Part shown: positions 8,401 to 17,907 of the stretch, piece after piece
Position numbering within the stretch: position 1 is the first letter of the stretch
How the letters are laid out: the number at the start of each line of letters is the position of its first letter
NCBI GenBank assembly: GCA_041389725.1
Contig: JAWKRG010000003.1
Coordinates: forward strand, 248,001-312,000
Length of the DNA: 64,000 nt
Direction: 5' to 3'
From: Polyangiaceae bacterium
GTDB taxonomy: Bacteria; Myxococcota_A; Polyangia; Polyangiales; Polyangiaceae
Position numbers and translations under genes: made by a program
The notes under the pieces: generated by a model
The model's database searches: none
What the model was told of the DNA's origin: nothing
Seen by the model: the letters and a program-made list of their open reading frames with translations, nothing else

Positions 8401-10647
8401 ATGAAGATCGCAATCGTCGGAGGCGGCCCTGCGGGGCTCTACTTTGCCCTGCTGATGACACGGGCGGGCGAAGGGCACGAGGTGCATGTCTACGAGCGCC
8501 ACCAGCTCGGCGACACCTTCGGCTTCGGTGTGGTGTTCAGTGACCGGACGATGGACTACCTGCGTGACGCGGACCCCGAAAGCCACGCGACCATCCTCGA
8601 ACACCTCGCACACTGGGACGACATCGATACTCACATCCACGGGCAAGTCGTGCGCTCGACTGGACACGGCTTTTCGGGCCTCTCACGCAAGACGCTGCTG
8701 CAGATTCTGACCGCGCGCTGCAGGGAGACGGGCGTCCATTTGCACTTCGAGCAGGATGTGCCGGCCGATTTGACCCAGTTTGGCGACTCGGATCTCGTGG
8801 TCGTGTGCGATGGCGTCAACTCGGCGTTTCGGGAGCGCTATGCCACCCACTTCCAACCCGAGGTGGACTTCCGCCCCAACCGTTTCGTGTGGCTGGGCAC
8901 CACCTTTCCCTTCAAAGCGTTCACGTTCTACTTCAACGAGAACGAGCACGGCCTTTTCCGCGTGCACGCCTACCGCTACGAAGAGGGCACCAGTACCTTC
9001 ATCGTCGAGTGCACCGAAGAAACCTGGCGACGCGCTGGCCTCGACCAAGCGAGCGAAGCGCAGACCATCGAGTACTGCGAGCGCTTGTTCAAGAACGAGC
9101 TGCAAGGGCACGCATTGCTGGCCAATCGCAGCATTTGGCGCCAATTCCCGACGGTCGAGAATGCTCGCTGGTACTTCGACAACGTGGTGATCCTAGGCGA
9201 CGCCGCCCACACCGCGCACTTCTCCATCGGCTCGGGCACCAAGCTGGCCATGGAGGACGCGATCGAGCTGCGTGCAGCGCTGATGCGAAACGACCAGGTC
9301 GAAGCCGCACTTGCAGACTACGATCGGACGCGCCGTCCCTCGGTCGAGAGCTTGCAGCGCGCTGCACAAGTGAGCCTGGAATGGTTCGAGCACACCGAGC
9401 GCTACATGCGCCTGCCAGCCCTCGACTTCACCTTCAGCATGCTGACGCGCAGCCTGCGCGTGAACCACGAGAACCTGCGGCTGCGAGATCCGGAACTGAT
9501 CCGGAGTGTGGACACCGCCGTTGCGGCGCGATCCAGCGAGCAGACTGGACGGACCGTCAGCGCGGACACTCCTCCGCTGCTGACGCCCTTCAAGCTGCGC
9601 GACTTGGTCTTGGACAACCGCATCGTGGTCTCGCCGATGTGCATGTATTCCGCCCGCGAGGGCAGCGTGGATGAGTTCCACCTGGTACACCTCGGTAGCC
9701 GGGCGATGGGAGGCGCAGGCCTCGTGATGACGGAAATGACCGGCGTAGCCGCGGACGCCAGGATTTCCCCCGGTTGCGCCGGTTTGTACGCGGCGGAACA
9801 CGTCGACGCCTGGCGCCGTGTAACGCGCTTCGTGCATCAACACACGGGCGCGAAGATTGGGCTGCAACTCGGCCATGCCGGACGCAAAGGAGCGACCACT
9901 CCTCTTTGGGAAGGAGAGCGCCCCCTGGCCACCGGAGCGTGGCCCCTCATGTCGGCGTCACCCCTGCCCTACCGCGCGGAAGATCAGCGACCGAAGGAGA
10001 TGGACCGCCAGGACATGGAGCGCGTGCGCGATCAGTTCGTCGCGGCTGCGAAGCGTGCCGTCGAGGCGGAGTTCGACCTGCTCGAGCTGCACTTCGCCCA
10101 CGGCTACCTGATGGCGAGCTTCATCTCGCCGCTGACCAACCAGCGCAAGGACGAGTACGGAGGAAGCACGTCGAACCGTCTGCGCTACCCGACGGAAGTG
10201 GTCCGTGCCGTGCGCGCTGCCTGGCCAAAGGAGCGGCCCCTGAGCGTGCGGATTTCCGCGTGTGATTGGCTGCCGGGAGGCCTGGAGGCGCAAGAAGCGG
10301 TTGCAGTGGCTCGTGCCTTGGTCGAGGCGGGAGCGGACATCATAGACGTATCGTCAGGGCAGACCGTCCGTGAGCAACGCCCTCGCTACGGGCGGCTGTA
10401 CCAGACCCCCCTCTCCGAGCGAATTCGCCTGGAGGCCGGCGTCGCCACCATGACCGTTGGCAACCTGCAGAGCTACTCGGACGCCAACAGCATCATCGCG
10501 GCTCAACGTGCAGACCTGTGTGTGATCGCTCGGGGCCACCTGTTCGATCCCTACTGGACACGCCACGCCGCGAGCGAAATGCAGTACCCCCTGCCTTGGC
10601 CGCAGCAGTACGCCACTCTCGACAAGTACAACTTCCGCTTTTCTTGA
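8401..10647 (+). CDS. Monooxygenase/Old Yellow Enzyme fusion (salicylyl-CoA 5-hydroxylase or 2-aminobenzoyl-CoA monooxygenase/reductase type)
   Basis: The protein has 748 residues and two domains. Residues 1-380 are a class A FAD monooxygenase, with GGGPAG at 7-12 and a GDAAHTAHFSIGSG FAD motif near 265. Residues about 390-745 are an NADH:flavin oxidoreductase of the Old Yellow Enzyme type, with LLTPFKLRDL, the HAGRKG motif and FISPLTNQRKDEYGG. This fused layout is that of 2-aminobenzoyl-CoA monooxygenase/reductase and of proteins annotated as bifunctional salicylyl-CoA 5-hydroxylase/oxidoreductase. It would dearomatise or hydroxylate an aromatic CoA thioester. No CoA ligase or other aromatic pathway gene is adjacent, so the substrate stays open. 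Confidence 0.9.
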   Translation: MKIAIVGGGPAGLYFALLMTRAGEGHEVHVYERHQLGDTFGFGVVFSDRTMDYLRDADPESHATILEHLAHWDDIDTHIHGQVVRSTGHGFSGLSRKTLLQILTARCRETGVHLHFEQDVPADLTQFGDSDLVVVCDGVNSAFRERYATHFQPEVDFRPNRFVWLGTTFPFKAFTFYFNENEHGLFRVHAYRYEEGTSTFIVECTEETWRRAGLDQASEAQTIEYCERLFKNELQGHALLANRSIWRQFPTVENARWYFDNVVILGDAAHTAHFSIGSGTKLAMEDAIELRAALMRNDQVEAALADYDRTRRPSVESLQRAAQVSLEWFEHTERYMRLPALDFTFSMLTRSLRVNHENLRLRDPELIRSVDTAVAARSSEQTGRTVSADTPPLLTPFKLRDLVLDNRIVVSPMCMYSAREGSVDEFHLVHLGSRAMGGAGLVMTEMTGVAADARISPGCAGLYAAEHVDAWRRVTRFVHQHTGAKIGLQLGHAGRKGATTPLWEGERPLATGAWPLMSASPLPYRAEDQRPKEMDRQDMERVRDQFVAAAKRAVEAEFDLLELHFAHGYLMASFISPLTNQRKDEYGGSTSNRLRYPTEVVRAVRAAWPKERPLSVRISACDWLPGGLEAQEAVAVARALVEAGADIIDVSSGQTVREQRPRYGRLYQTPLSERIRLEAGVATMTVGNLQSYSDANSIIAAQRADLCVIARGHLFDPYWTRHAASEMQYPLPWPQQYATLDKYNFRFS

Positions 10648-10673
10648 TAGGCTAGCCTGCGGAGGAAGTCGTC

Positions 10674-11036
10674 ATGGAGATGGGGTTGATGGTGGTGGTC
10701 ATCGGCGGATCACTGCTGTTCACGTTCGTGATCATCGGGATCAGTGCCTACATCTTCTATCGCGTGTTCAAGAAGATGGGCGATGCCTCCCGCTTGCGGC
10801 AGATCGGCATTCCGGCCTCCGCTCAAATCCTGTCCCTCAGCGACACCGGCGTCACTATCAACGACAACCCCCAAGTTGCGCTGGCGCTGGCCATTCAATC
10901 GCCACATCACGGCGCGTATCAGGTGCAGACCACCTCGATCATCTCCCGACTGGCCATCCCGCGCGTACAGCCGGGCATGACCGTGCCAGTCAAGATTGAT
11001 CCCCAAAACCCGAACAACGTCGTCTTGGACATTTGA
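10674..11036 (+). CDS. Small membrane-anchored protein of unknown function
   Basis: The protein has 120 residues, from an ATG with a GGAGGAAG ribosome binding site. One N-terminal transmembrane helix (about residues 4-30) is followed by a compact beta-rich domain of about 80 residues. That domain contains ASAQILSLSDTGVTIND and ends in VPVKIDPQNPNNVVLDI. Similar single-helix proteins with this P-V-x-x-D-P ending are widespread in actinobacteria and myxobacteria without known function. It is followed closely by a CBS-domain gene. Confidence 0.75.
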   Translation: MEMGLMVVVIGGSLLFTFVIIGISAYIFYRVFKKMGDASRLRQIGIPASAQILSLSDTGVTINDNPQVALALAIQSPHHGAYQVQTTSIISRLAIPRVQPGMTVPVKIDPQNPNNVVLDI

Positions 11037-11043
11037 GGTCATC

Positions 11044-11463
11044 GTGAAAATCGTTGCCGACATCATGACCCGTGAGGTGCTGACCCTGCGTCCGGATGCT
11101 CCCGTGGAACAAGCGGCGCTCGAACTCATTCTGCGTGGCATTCACGGCGCGCCGGTGGAGGACGTGGAGGGCCGGGTCGTCGGCGTGCTGTCCACGACCG
11201 GCCTCCTTGCTTCGGGGGGTGGCAGAGACGTCAGCGACGCGATGGCGCCGGTGCTCTTCGCCGTGATGGACACCGACCATGCCCTCTACGCGGCGAAACG
11301 CATGCTGGAAACCGGAACCCACCGCGTCGTGGTCCTGAACGCCTCGGGGAAGCTCGTGGGCGTCGTCAGTCCCATGGACGTGATGGCCGCGGTCCTCGAA
11401 GGCGAAGATCTTCACGCTGGCTGGGAAGCCTGGCAAGCGGACGCTAGAGACGGTCAGAAGTAG
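11044..11463 (+). CDS. CBS-domain pair protein
   Basis: The protein has 139 residues from the GTG at 11044, with GAGGT just upstream; the frame is open further left inside the preceding gene. It is two CBS motifs: IMTREVLTLRPDAPVEQAA...GVLSTTGLL, then AMAPVLFAVMDTDHALYAAKRML...VGVVSPMDVM. Free-standing CBS pairs bind adenosyl ligands (AMP, ATP, SAM) and act as energy or ligand sensors. The last 10 bases overlap the end of the converging rfbC gene. Confidence 0.88.
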   Translation: MKIVADIMTREVLTLRPDAPVEQAALELILRGIHGAPVEDVEGRVVGVLSTTGLLASGGGRDVSDAMAPVLFAVMDTDHALYAAKRMLETGTHRVVVLNASGKLVGVVSPMDVMAAVLEGEDLHAGWEAWQADARDGQK

Positions 11464-12005
11464 GCGTCCAGCTCTGCGAGTGCCGGCGCCAGCTTGTCGC
11501 GAGCGTTGAGCAACAAGCTGTCAGCCGGAAAGGGCCAGGCGATTCCCAGGGCAGGGTCATCGAAGCGGAGGGTGCGTTCGTGCTCCGGCGACCAGTAGTC
11601 TGTCACCTTGTAGGCGATGATGGTCTCGGGCACGAGGGTGCACACGCCGTGGGCGAAACCCGGGGGCACCCACAGCTGGTTGGCCGCCTCCGCAGACAGC
11701 TCTACGGCGACGTGCTGGCCGAAGGTCGCACTGGCGCGACGAAGGTCGACGGCAACATCCAACACGGCGCCGCGCACCACTCGCACGAGCTTTCCCTGGG
11801 CGCGCGGCGGGAGCTGGAAGTGAAGCCCACGCAGCGTTCCTCGCGTCCGCGAGCAAGATTCGTTGTCCTGAACGAAGGCCGCGCGAACGCCGGCCGCCTC
11901 GAGCGCCGATAGCCGGAAGCTCTCCAGGAAATACCCGCGCTCGTCCTCGTGGCGAACGCTCGAGAGCAGCAACACGCCATCTATCGCGGTGCCAGTCACC
12001 TGCAT
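11454..12005 (-). CDS. rfbC: dTDP-4-dehydrorhamnose 3,5-epimerase
   Basis: The protein has 183 residues, the usual length of RmlC. The cupin fold is recognisable from DERGYFLESF, the TRGTLRGLHFQLPP motif with the active-site His, a KLVRVVRGAVLDVAVDLR strand, and the WVPPGFAHG loop. It epimerises dTDP-4-keto-6-deoxyglucose at C3 and C5 on the route to dTDP-rhamnose. The partner genes rmlA, rmlB and rmlD are not in this window. It begins 4 bases after the DUF4139 gene and is probably co-transcribed with it. Confidence 0.93.
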   Translation of the reverse strand: MQVTGTAIDGVLLLSSVRHEDERGYFLESFRLSALEAAGVRAAFVQDNESCSRTRGTLRGLHFQLPPRAQGKLVRVVRGAVLDVAVDLRRASATFGQHVAVELSAEAANQLWVPPGFAHGVCTLVPETIIAYKVTDYWSPEHERTLRFDDPALGIAWPFPADSLLLNARDKLAPALAELDAYF

Positions 12006-12009
12006 CGTC

Positions 12010-13953
12010 TCACCCGGCCGAATCGAAAGAAAGGTCGCGGACTTTCTTCGCCAAATCCACTCGCAGCCGCTCTCTCTCGCGCTGCGATTGCTGTATCACC
12101 CTCATCAAGTCTCGCAGCGCGTCCTCTTCGGCACCGAGATCTGCGACGTATCGCTCGCGAAGGCTACGTTCGTCCTTGCTGTCGCCCAGAGCGGAGAGGT
12201 TCTTGCGCACGCGCTCTTGGCTCTCGCCGATGCGCTTCAGCTCCTGCTCGTGCTGGCTGATCACACCGTTCAGCTCGCGTAGCACATCGTTCAGGCCGAG
12301 AACGTCCGCGAGAGCAGCGTGCGCCGCAGCGCCCAGGGTCTGGCTCTGTAGCCACACGCCAACTTGCTCCCGGGACAGGTTCGCGAGGCCAATCATCTCG
12401 TGGTCGTCGCCACGTTCGATGACGGTGAACACCTGCTCACGTCCAACTGGAACTTCCATGCGAAAGCGGAGGTAGTTCTCGGTGGTGGCCACCGGCGTGA
12501 GGGTGTTGACCAGCTCGTAGCCGCGGTGAAAGCGGTGGTCCAGGAACAGATCCAGGGGCTGCTCCGTCTTGTTGTGAAGGTGGTAGATGGTCCTGGCTTC
12601 GCGGTACTTGTGGAAATGGAGCATGCCGGAAGCGATTCGTGTGCGATGAACGGCGCCCAAGCTCGACTTGTGATCGATGAGGACACTGCAACCCAGCTCG
12701 ACGGAGAAGGGCACGATGCGTTCGTCGCCAGGGCGCAGCAGCTCGAGCATCGCCTCCCCCAAGTAGCTGTCATTTTCGAGCACCGTGGCAGGTCCGCCTT
12801 CCAGGGTCAGCCCGGTGGTGTTGCGCAATAGGAGCGCCGACATCGGGTTTTCTTCTCGCGTGTCGCGATTGTAGAGCGCCACGCGCTTGCCCTCGAAGGC
12901 GGACGCCAGGATGGGAACCAACGCCGACTCTCCGCGCTTGACCGAGACCGGACGCTCGATGCGGTACTCGAACAGATCGCCGACCTGACTCGTCTTCGCG
13001 CGAACCGGTGCCGACTGCAGCGCCATTGCCGCGCGGCTCGGTGGCGCCTTCGGCTTCGGCATGGCCGCGGGAGGGGGCGGGGCGCTCCGCACCATCGTCA
13101 TCACGTCGGCTTCCTCGGCCGCGGCGAACCCCTCCTCCACGACGGGCGGCGCGTAGGCTTCCTGGTCGGCAACGGCGACGGTGGGCCGCCGTTGATACCT
13201 CGGGGAGTACAAGTCGTGCACGAAGGAGACAGGCAAGCCGGCGACCAGCGTCAGCTGGACGTCGCCCCAGTCTTCGTCCTGGGTGTTGTCGACGAGCGCC
13301 CAACCCTGAAGAAGAGGCTTCTCGCCGCCGAGAATCAGTCGATAGGAGGTCTTCCACACCGGCGTCTCGACCACGTAGCTGGCGGAGATCGCGCGTTCAC
13401 CTTGCCCGCGCGAAAAGACGGTGAGTCGCTTCACATCCTTCTTCTTGCTTCCGATGAGCACATCCAGAAGGTGTTGCAGGTCGCGTTGCACGCTTTCATC
13501 CAGGAGCTTCACCTGCTTCAGCTCTTGCAGCGCGAAGGCCTGCACGGAAGAGCCTTCGCAGAGCAACACGAGACGTTTTTCGCTCAGGGTCTCGCGGTCC
13601 ACGCGACGCCACTCGGTCTCCAATCCCGCGACCACTCCCACGACGGACTGACTACCGACGCTCACCTCCACTCGAGCTCCCTTCAGCTGCTCGAGCAGAC
13701 CACTGAGGCTGCCACCGTCAGGGAGGCGAAAGGCGATGTCTTCGAGGCGCTTCTCGGTCGGCAGCGTCGATTCGTAGCTGATGCTCGCGACGTGTCCCCC
13801 CGCCATGTCGAGCACGGTCAGAGACTTGAGCACGTCGTTCATTTCCGACGCCTTGAAGTGAAACTCCAAGGTCTCGTCGCCGTGCACCGTCCCTTCGCGC
13901 TCGAAGTAACCCACCCCGTGCTTGAACAGCACTACCTTGGCGATGCGCAGCAT
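12010..13953 (-). CDS. DUF4139 domain protein
   Basis: The protein has 647 residues starting MLRIAKVVLFKHGVGYFERE. The first 230 residues are beta-rich, and the VETPVWKTSYRLIL segment opens the DUF4139 region. That region is interrupted at about 265-335 by a Pro/Ala-rich, poorly conserved insertion. It then continues as a beta-barrel-like part to about 570, followed by a helical, probably coiled-coil tail (residues about 580-640). No signal peptide is seen, so it is probably cytoplasmic. The function of the family is unknown; members in bacteria have been loosely linked to mucoidy. Confidence 0.8.
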   Translation of the reverse strand: MLRIAKVVLFKHGVGYFEREGTVHGDETLEFHFKASEMNDVLKSLTVLDMAGGHVASISYESTLPTEKRLEDIAFRLPDGGSLSGLLEQLKGARVEVSVGSQSVVGVVAGLETEWRRVDRETLSEKRLVLLCEGSSVQAFALQELKQVKLLDESVQRDLQHLLDVLIGSKKKDVKRLTVFSRGQGERAISASYVVETPVWKTSYRLILGGEKPLLQGWALVDNTQDEDWGDVQLTLVAGLPVSFVHDLYSPRYQRRPTVAVADQEAYAPPVVEEGFAAAEEADVMTMVRSAPPPPAAMPKPKAPPSRAAMALQSAPVRAKTSQVGDLFEYRIERPVSVKRGESALVPILASAFEGKRVALYNRDTREENPMSALLLRNTTGLTLEGGPATVLENDSYLGEAMLELLRPGDERIVPFSVELGCSVLIDHKSSLGAVHRTRIASGMLHFHKYREARTIYHLHNKTEQPLDLFLDHRFHRGYELVNTLTPVATTENYLRFRMEVPVGREQVFTVIERGDDHEMIGLANLSREQVGVWLQSQTLGAAAHAALADVLGLNDVLRELNGVISQHEQELKRIGESQERVRKNLSALGDSKDERSLRERYVADLGAEEDALRDLMRVIQQSQRERERLRVDLAKKVRDLSFDSAG

Positions 13954-14012
13954 GCGGGCATTGTCGGCGCGCCCGGCTCAATTGTCCAACGCCGCCGCCA
14001 GCCCTCTACGAC

Positions 14013-15626
14013 TCAGAGACGCGCGCTGACGACCTTGGTGGAGCCTGCCGGCACGAACACACCCTGCGCCGCTCGCTTCTCACCGTTGATGAAGACGACG
14101 CTGTGACGGCCCGGCGACACGCGAACCCCGATGTGGGGCGTCTGTCCCAGGGGTCGGCCGTCCAAGACGACCAGGGAAGCGGGAATGGAGTTGATGTTGA
14201 GACGCGCGGGCGCCGCGGGTGCAGGCGTCGTGACCGCCCTGGCGGGCGCAGCAGCGACAGCAGGCGCGGCCTGGACGACCGGGGCGACCGCCGCGGGAGG
14301 CGGAGGCGCAGCCGCCGGGGGCGGCTGGACCGCCGCGGGATCGCCGAAGGTGACGGCCGGTGCGGCAGCGGGCGCCGCAACGACGGGCGCGGGCTGGACG
14401 GCCATCGGCGCTGGCGCCGCAACCGGGGGCGCAGCTGCGAGTTCTGGGGGCAGCGGAGGCAAGGCGCGATGGGTACGCTTCATCGCCAGATGGATGGTCT
14501 GCGAAGCGGAATCGCGCTCCAATACTCGCGCCGGAAGGTCTTCGTAGTTCGGCGAGCGCAACGTGAGCCACTGGCGCGGTCGCTCCAGCTTGACGGTGCA
14601 GGGCAGCTCGAAGCAGCGAGCCACCCCGTCGATGAACACCGTGGCCTGCACCACCGCGTAACCCTGGTCGTCCGAGGCCGAAATGGTTCGCGTGTTCGCA
14701 ACCGCAGCGTCGTCGGCCCCGCGCAGGGAGAAGACGAGCGCCAGCATCAGCACCATTCCCACCAAGCCGATGGCAAAACCCATCAGGGCGTAGCGCTTGG
14801 TATCGCCGCCGGCGGCCCAACGACGTCGAAGCCTCGAAGTCCAAGAGTACTGCTCGGCAACGTCGATGATCGACTCGGAGGGCGCACGCGGACGAGGGGG
14901 AGGGCCCCATCCCTTCGCGAAAGTGATCAGCGCTTCTGACCTCGCGGGAGTGCTCGGCCAGGGCGCGAAGGGCTCGACGTAGCCGGGACGCCGCTCCGCC
15001 ACTTCTCGTACGGGTTCTGCCGCGCGTACGGGTTCTGCCGCGGCGGGGACGACCAGATCCGGTCGCACGACGACTTCGTCGCTGTACTCCGAAGCTGCCG
15101 TTGCTTGTGCAGTGGGTGGTGGGGGAACGGGCGACTGGCGGGGAATGGACGCGAGTCGCGGCCGCGGCGGCGCAGCAGCAGGAGGTAGCACGCCCGAAGC
15201 GAGCGACGGTGCCACCGAGGGACGCGGGGGAGGCCGCACGGACGCAGGGGGTTGCGCTGGAGGCGGGAGGGAGCGCGGGCGCGGTGGCGGACGCGGCGCG
15301 ACGTACTCGACGCGCGAGCGCGGCGCGGCATCGGGAAAAGTTGGGACCGGCGGCAAGCTGATCTGCTTGGGGCGCGGCGGCAAGGAGGGCATCGGCGGCA
15401 AGCGGTGCGACGTGGGGGGACGAAGCAGCGGCGTGGTGATGGCCGTGTCCGAACTAAGTGGACGCGCGAGCTGCTGCGTGAAGATGAACTCCTCTTCGTC
15501 ATCCTCTGGAATGACGCTCTGCACGGCACCAGCCAGGGACTCCCGCGGGCGCGGCGGAGGTCGTCGCACGCTTCGGGGTAGCGTCAGGCTGGGCTCATCG
15601 GACTGGAAGTTCGGAGGCGGCTGCAT
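14013..15626 (-). CDS. PEGA-domain membrane protein with long Pro-rich cytoplasmic region
   Basis: The protein has 537 residues when started at the ATG at 15626 (GGGGAGAA upstream); an ATG or GTG further left is possible. Residues 1-270 are a Pro/Arg/Ala-rich disordered region. One transmembrane helix lies at about 278-303 (LMGFAIGLVGMVLMLALVF). After it come a first PEGA-like unit (VFIDGVARCFELPCTVKLERP), a second low-complexity Pro/Ala stretch, and a terminal PEGA domain (SIPASLVVLDGRPLGQTPHIGVRV). PEGA domains are surface beta-modules in myxobacterial and spirochaete proteins. The role here is unknown. Confidence 0.78.
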   Translation of the reverse strand: MQPPPNFQSDEPSLTLPRSVRRPPPRPRESLAGAVQSVIPEDDEEEFIFTQQLARPLSSDTAITTPLLRPPTSHRLPPMPSLPPRPKQISLPPVPTFPDAAPRSRVEYVAPRPPPRPRSLPPPAQPPASVRPPPRPSVAPSLASGVLPPAAAPPRPRLASIPRQSPVPPPPTAQATAASEYSDEVVVRPDLVVPAAAEPVRAAEPVREVAERRPGYVEPFAPWPSTPARSEALITFAKGWGPPPRPRAPSESIIDVAEQYSWTSRLRRRWAAGGDTKRYALMGFAIGLVGMVLMLALVFSLRGADDAAVANTRTISASDDQGYAVVQATVFIDGVARCFELPCTVKLERPRQWLTLRSPNYEDLPARVLERDSASQTIHLAMKRTHRALPPLPPELAAAPPVAAPAPMAVQPAPVVAAPAAAPAVTFGDPAAVQPPPAAAPPPPAAVAPVVQAAPAVAAAPARAVTTPAPAAPARLNINSIPASLVVLDGRPLGQTPHIGVRVSPGRHSVVFINGEKRAAQGVFVPAGSTKVVSARL

Positions 15627-15670
15627 GTCGCTTCTCCCCAAGACTACATCATCCCACACCACGCGACATG

Positions 15671-15684
15671 CAGATAAACATCTG
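15671..15684. promoter_or_regulatory. Small palindrome upstream of the PEGA gene
   Basis: CAGAT-AAAC-ATCTG is a perfect 5-base inverted repeat in an AT-richer patch 45 bases upstream of the chosen PEGA start. It could be an operator. It is short enough to be chance. Confidence 0.25.
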
Positions 15685-15775
15685 AAACTACAATCATTTT
15701 ACGGAAGCACTGCAAAGGTGCAGCCTGACTGGCAATCCAGGCTCGGCTGGCGACGAGCCCCCGCCCTGACCGGCC

Positions 15776-17281
15776 TCAGCGCCCGAGAGCGTGGTCGAGG
15801 CGGACCTGCGCCGCGCGCAAGTCGACCCGGGCATTGATGGTGTCGAGCCGCGCGCGCAAGAGCTCGGTCTCGGCGTCCGTCAACTCGAGTGAAGTGCCGC
15901 GCCCGTAGCGGAAGAGTTCGGCGCGCACTCGGTAGGCCTCTTCAGCGGCGCGCAAACCTCGCTGCGCCGTGCTCACGGACTTGTGCGCTTCGAGCAATCC
16001 GCCGCGCGCCGCTGAAACCTCGTTGCGGATGGCGTCGCGCAAGCGAGCGCTTTGCGCGCGCAGCGCAGCACGCCGCGCCTCGATTGCGCGTCCGGCAGCT
16101 GACGTGGTGGCAAGTTCATTCGGCGTCCAGGAAAGTTGTAGCCCGACGTCCCAGGTCGCATGCCACTCTTTCGTCTGGGGCACGTAGCGTGGATTCGGAT
16201 TCGCGTAGTACGCGTTGCCGAACGCGTCGAGACGTGGATAGCCGCTGACACGGGTTGCTTTCGCCTTTGCGGCGAGGGCCGCGGAAGAACGTTCCAACGC
16301 CGTCAACTCCGGACGCATGCGATAGGCGTCTTGCACCATGGCAGACAATGCGCGCGCCGGCGGCGACGGCAACGACGCGAACAGATCTTCGCCGATCTCG
16401 TAGGGCTGCGGAGATGGATCGTGCAGGGCCGCACGCAAGCGATCCTCGGCCACTTGCGTGAGGGTCGTCGCACGCGTGTCGACCAGCTCCGCGCGTGCCA
16501 GCGCGGCCTCGGCCCGCAGCACATCCGCCTTGGAAAGACGCTCGGCGGATTGCAGCGCGCGCACCACTTCCACGTGCGAACGGGCCTGATCCACGGCCTG
16601 GGTCGATGCCACCCGAGAAAGCCGAGCTCGAACCCACTCGTAGTAGATCAGCCGACCATTGCTGCGAGCCGCCCTGCGCGTGACCTCGAGCTCTTGACCC
16701 GCGCTTTCCGCTGCCAGGCCGGCCGCGGCTTTGGTCTCGGGGATGCGGGACAAGTAGTCGGTCAGCGGCACCACCAGCCCTGCTTGTAGCGTGTACTGAT
16801 CCAGGATCGTGGGGAACGAAAGCGCGGAGCCGGGCACGGCCACCAGGGGCGCACCTGGTGGGAGCGGTCCAGCCGGCGATGGCGTCGCGACCAAGTTCGC
16901 GCCATCGGGGCCAAAGCTCGGAGCATCGATTGGCGACAGTCGCGTGTAGCGCGCCGTGAGATTCAGACGCGGCGCGTAGCCCACCATGGCTTGATCCAGC
17001 TCCGCGCGCGCGGCCGCGAGTTCGGCGCGCTTGGCCTCCAGGTCAGGGCTGGATCGCTCGGCGAGACGGGCGGCGCGCTGCGCGGTCATTCCCGCGGGGC
17101 GCCCCACCACGGCGCGCAGCTTGGCCTCGAAGCCAGTGGTCTGCGGCACGGTGTCCCGGACTTCCACCCGGGGCTGACCATCCTCCGCTGCTGTCGCCGC
17201 GTTTGGCGCGGGCTGCGCCGCGAGGGGCGCCGTCAATGACAGCAGCAACGCGCTGGAGCGCCATCCGATCCGTCGTGTCAC
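15776..17281 (-). CDS. TolC-family outer membrane efflux protein
   Basis: The protein has 501 residues with a signal peptide ending LTAPLAAQP. The GTG start overlaps the TetR stop (GTGA, 17278-17281). Two internally similar helical halves carry the LNLTARYTRLSP and LQLSWTPNELATTSAAGRAIEARRAAL signatures of outer membrane efflux proteins. It would form the outer membrane channel for the HlyD-ABC pump encoded just upstream in the same operon. Confidence 0.9.
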   Translation of the reverse strand: MTRRIGWRSSALLLSLTAPLAAQPAPNAATAAEDGQPRVEVRDTVPQTTGFEAKLRAVVGRPAGMTAQRAARLAERSSPDLEAKRAELAAARAELDQAMVGYAPRLNLTARYTRLSPIDAPSFGPDGANLVATPSPAGPLPPGAPLVAVPGSALSFPTILDQYTLQAGLVVPLTDYLSRIPETKAAAGLAAESAGQELEVTRRAARSNGRLIYYEWVRARLSRVASTQAVDQARSHVEVVRALQSAERLSKADVLRAEAALARAELVDTRATTLTQVAEDRLRAALHDPSPQPYEIGEDLFASLPSPPARALSAMVQDAYRMRPELTALERSSAALAAKAKATRVSGYPRLDAFGNAYYANPNPRYVPQTKEWHATWDVGLQLSWTPNELATTSAAGRAIEARRAALRAQSARLRDAIRNEVSAARGGLLEAHKSVSTAQRGLRAAEEAYRVRAELFRYGRGTSLELTDAETELLRARLDTINARVDLRAAQVRLDHALGR

Positions 17282-17907
17282 GGGTCTACCTCCTTCTTCT
17301 GAGTGGGTGAGGAAAGGCCGCGCATCAGCATGTCGATCAGCTGACGGCTCATGGCATCCCCCTCGGGAACGTCGGAAAACGGGAAGTTTTCGCCGGTAAC
17401 ACGGCGCATCGCCTGGGGCGCGCCGCTGACGGCCAGGGTCACCATCACCATCAATGCGGGATGGAGCTCCGAGCGCAGCTGACCGCTGACCCGCCCCTCG
17501 CCGATGGCGGCGGCGACGAGCGCCAGGTGGCCGCGCTGAAAGCGCTCCAACAACCGAGGAACGCGCGCCGACGAGACCAGCGCCTCGTGCAACACCAGCT
17601 TCAGCGTGTCGAGTTCCAGATCCGTCAGCTGCCCGAGGCGCGTCGAGAACTTCACCAGGCGCTCCTCGAGCGAGCCTTCACCGCGAAGGGCCGCCTCCAT
17701 GTCGGCGATGACGTTCTCGTAGGGTTCCTCCACCACGGCGAGGAAGAGGTCGTCCTTGGTCTTGAAGTAGTAGTAGATCATCCCGATGTTGGTGCGCGCG
17801 CCGCGGGCGATCGAGCGTAGCGACGCACCGGTCACGCCGTGCTGCAGGAAGTTCTTGCGCGCTGCGCTCAGAATGCGGCTGCGTATGTCGCTGCGAGGTC
17901 GGGGCAT
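17278..17907 (-). CDS. TetR/AcrR family repressor of the efflux operon
   Basis: The protein has 209 residues from the ATG at 17907, whose A is also the last base of the permease stop (TAATG). The N-terminal helix-turn-helix reads ILSAARKNFLQHGVTGASLRSIARGARTNIGMIYYYF when taken in short pieces (ILSAARKNFLQHGV, then ASLRSIARGA and IGMIYYYFKTKDDL). The C-terminal ligand domain is all-helical. It is encoded inside the operon, which suggests autoregulation of the pump in the style of CecR with the ybh genes. A candidate operator lies at 20927-20944. Confidence 0.9.
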   Translation of the reverse strand: MPRPRSDIRSRILSAARKNFLQHGVTGASLRSIARGARTNIGMIYYYFKTKDDLFLAVVEEPYENVIADMEAALRGEGSLEERLVKFSTRLGQLTDLELDTLKLVLHEALVSSARVPRLLERFQRGHLALVAAAIGEGRVSGQLRSELHPALMVMVTLAVSGAPQAMRRVTGENFPFSDVPEGDAMSRQLIDMLMRGLSSPTQKKEVDP

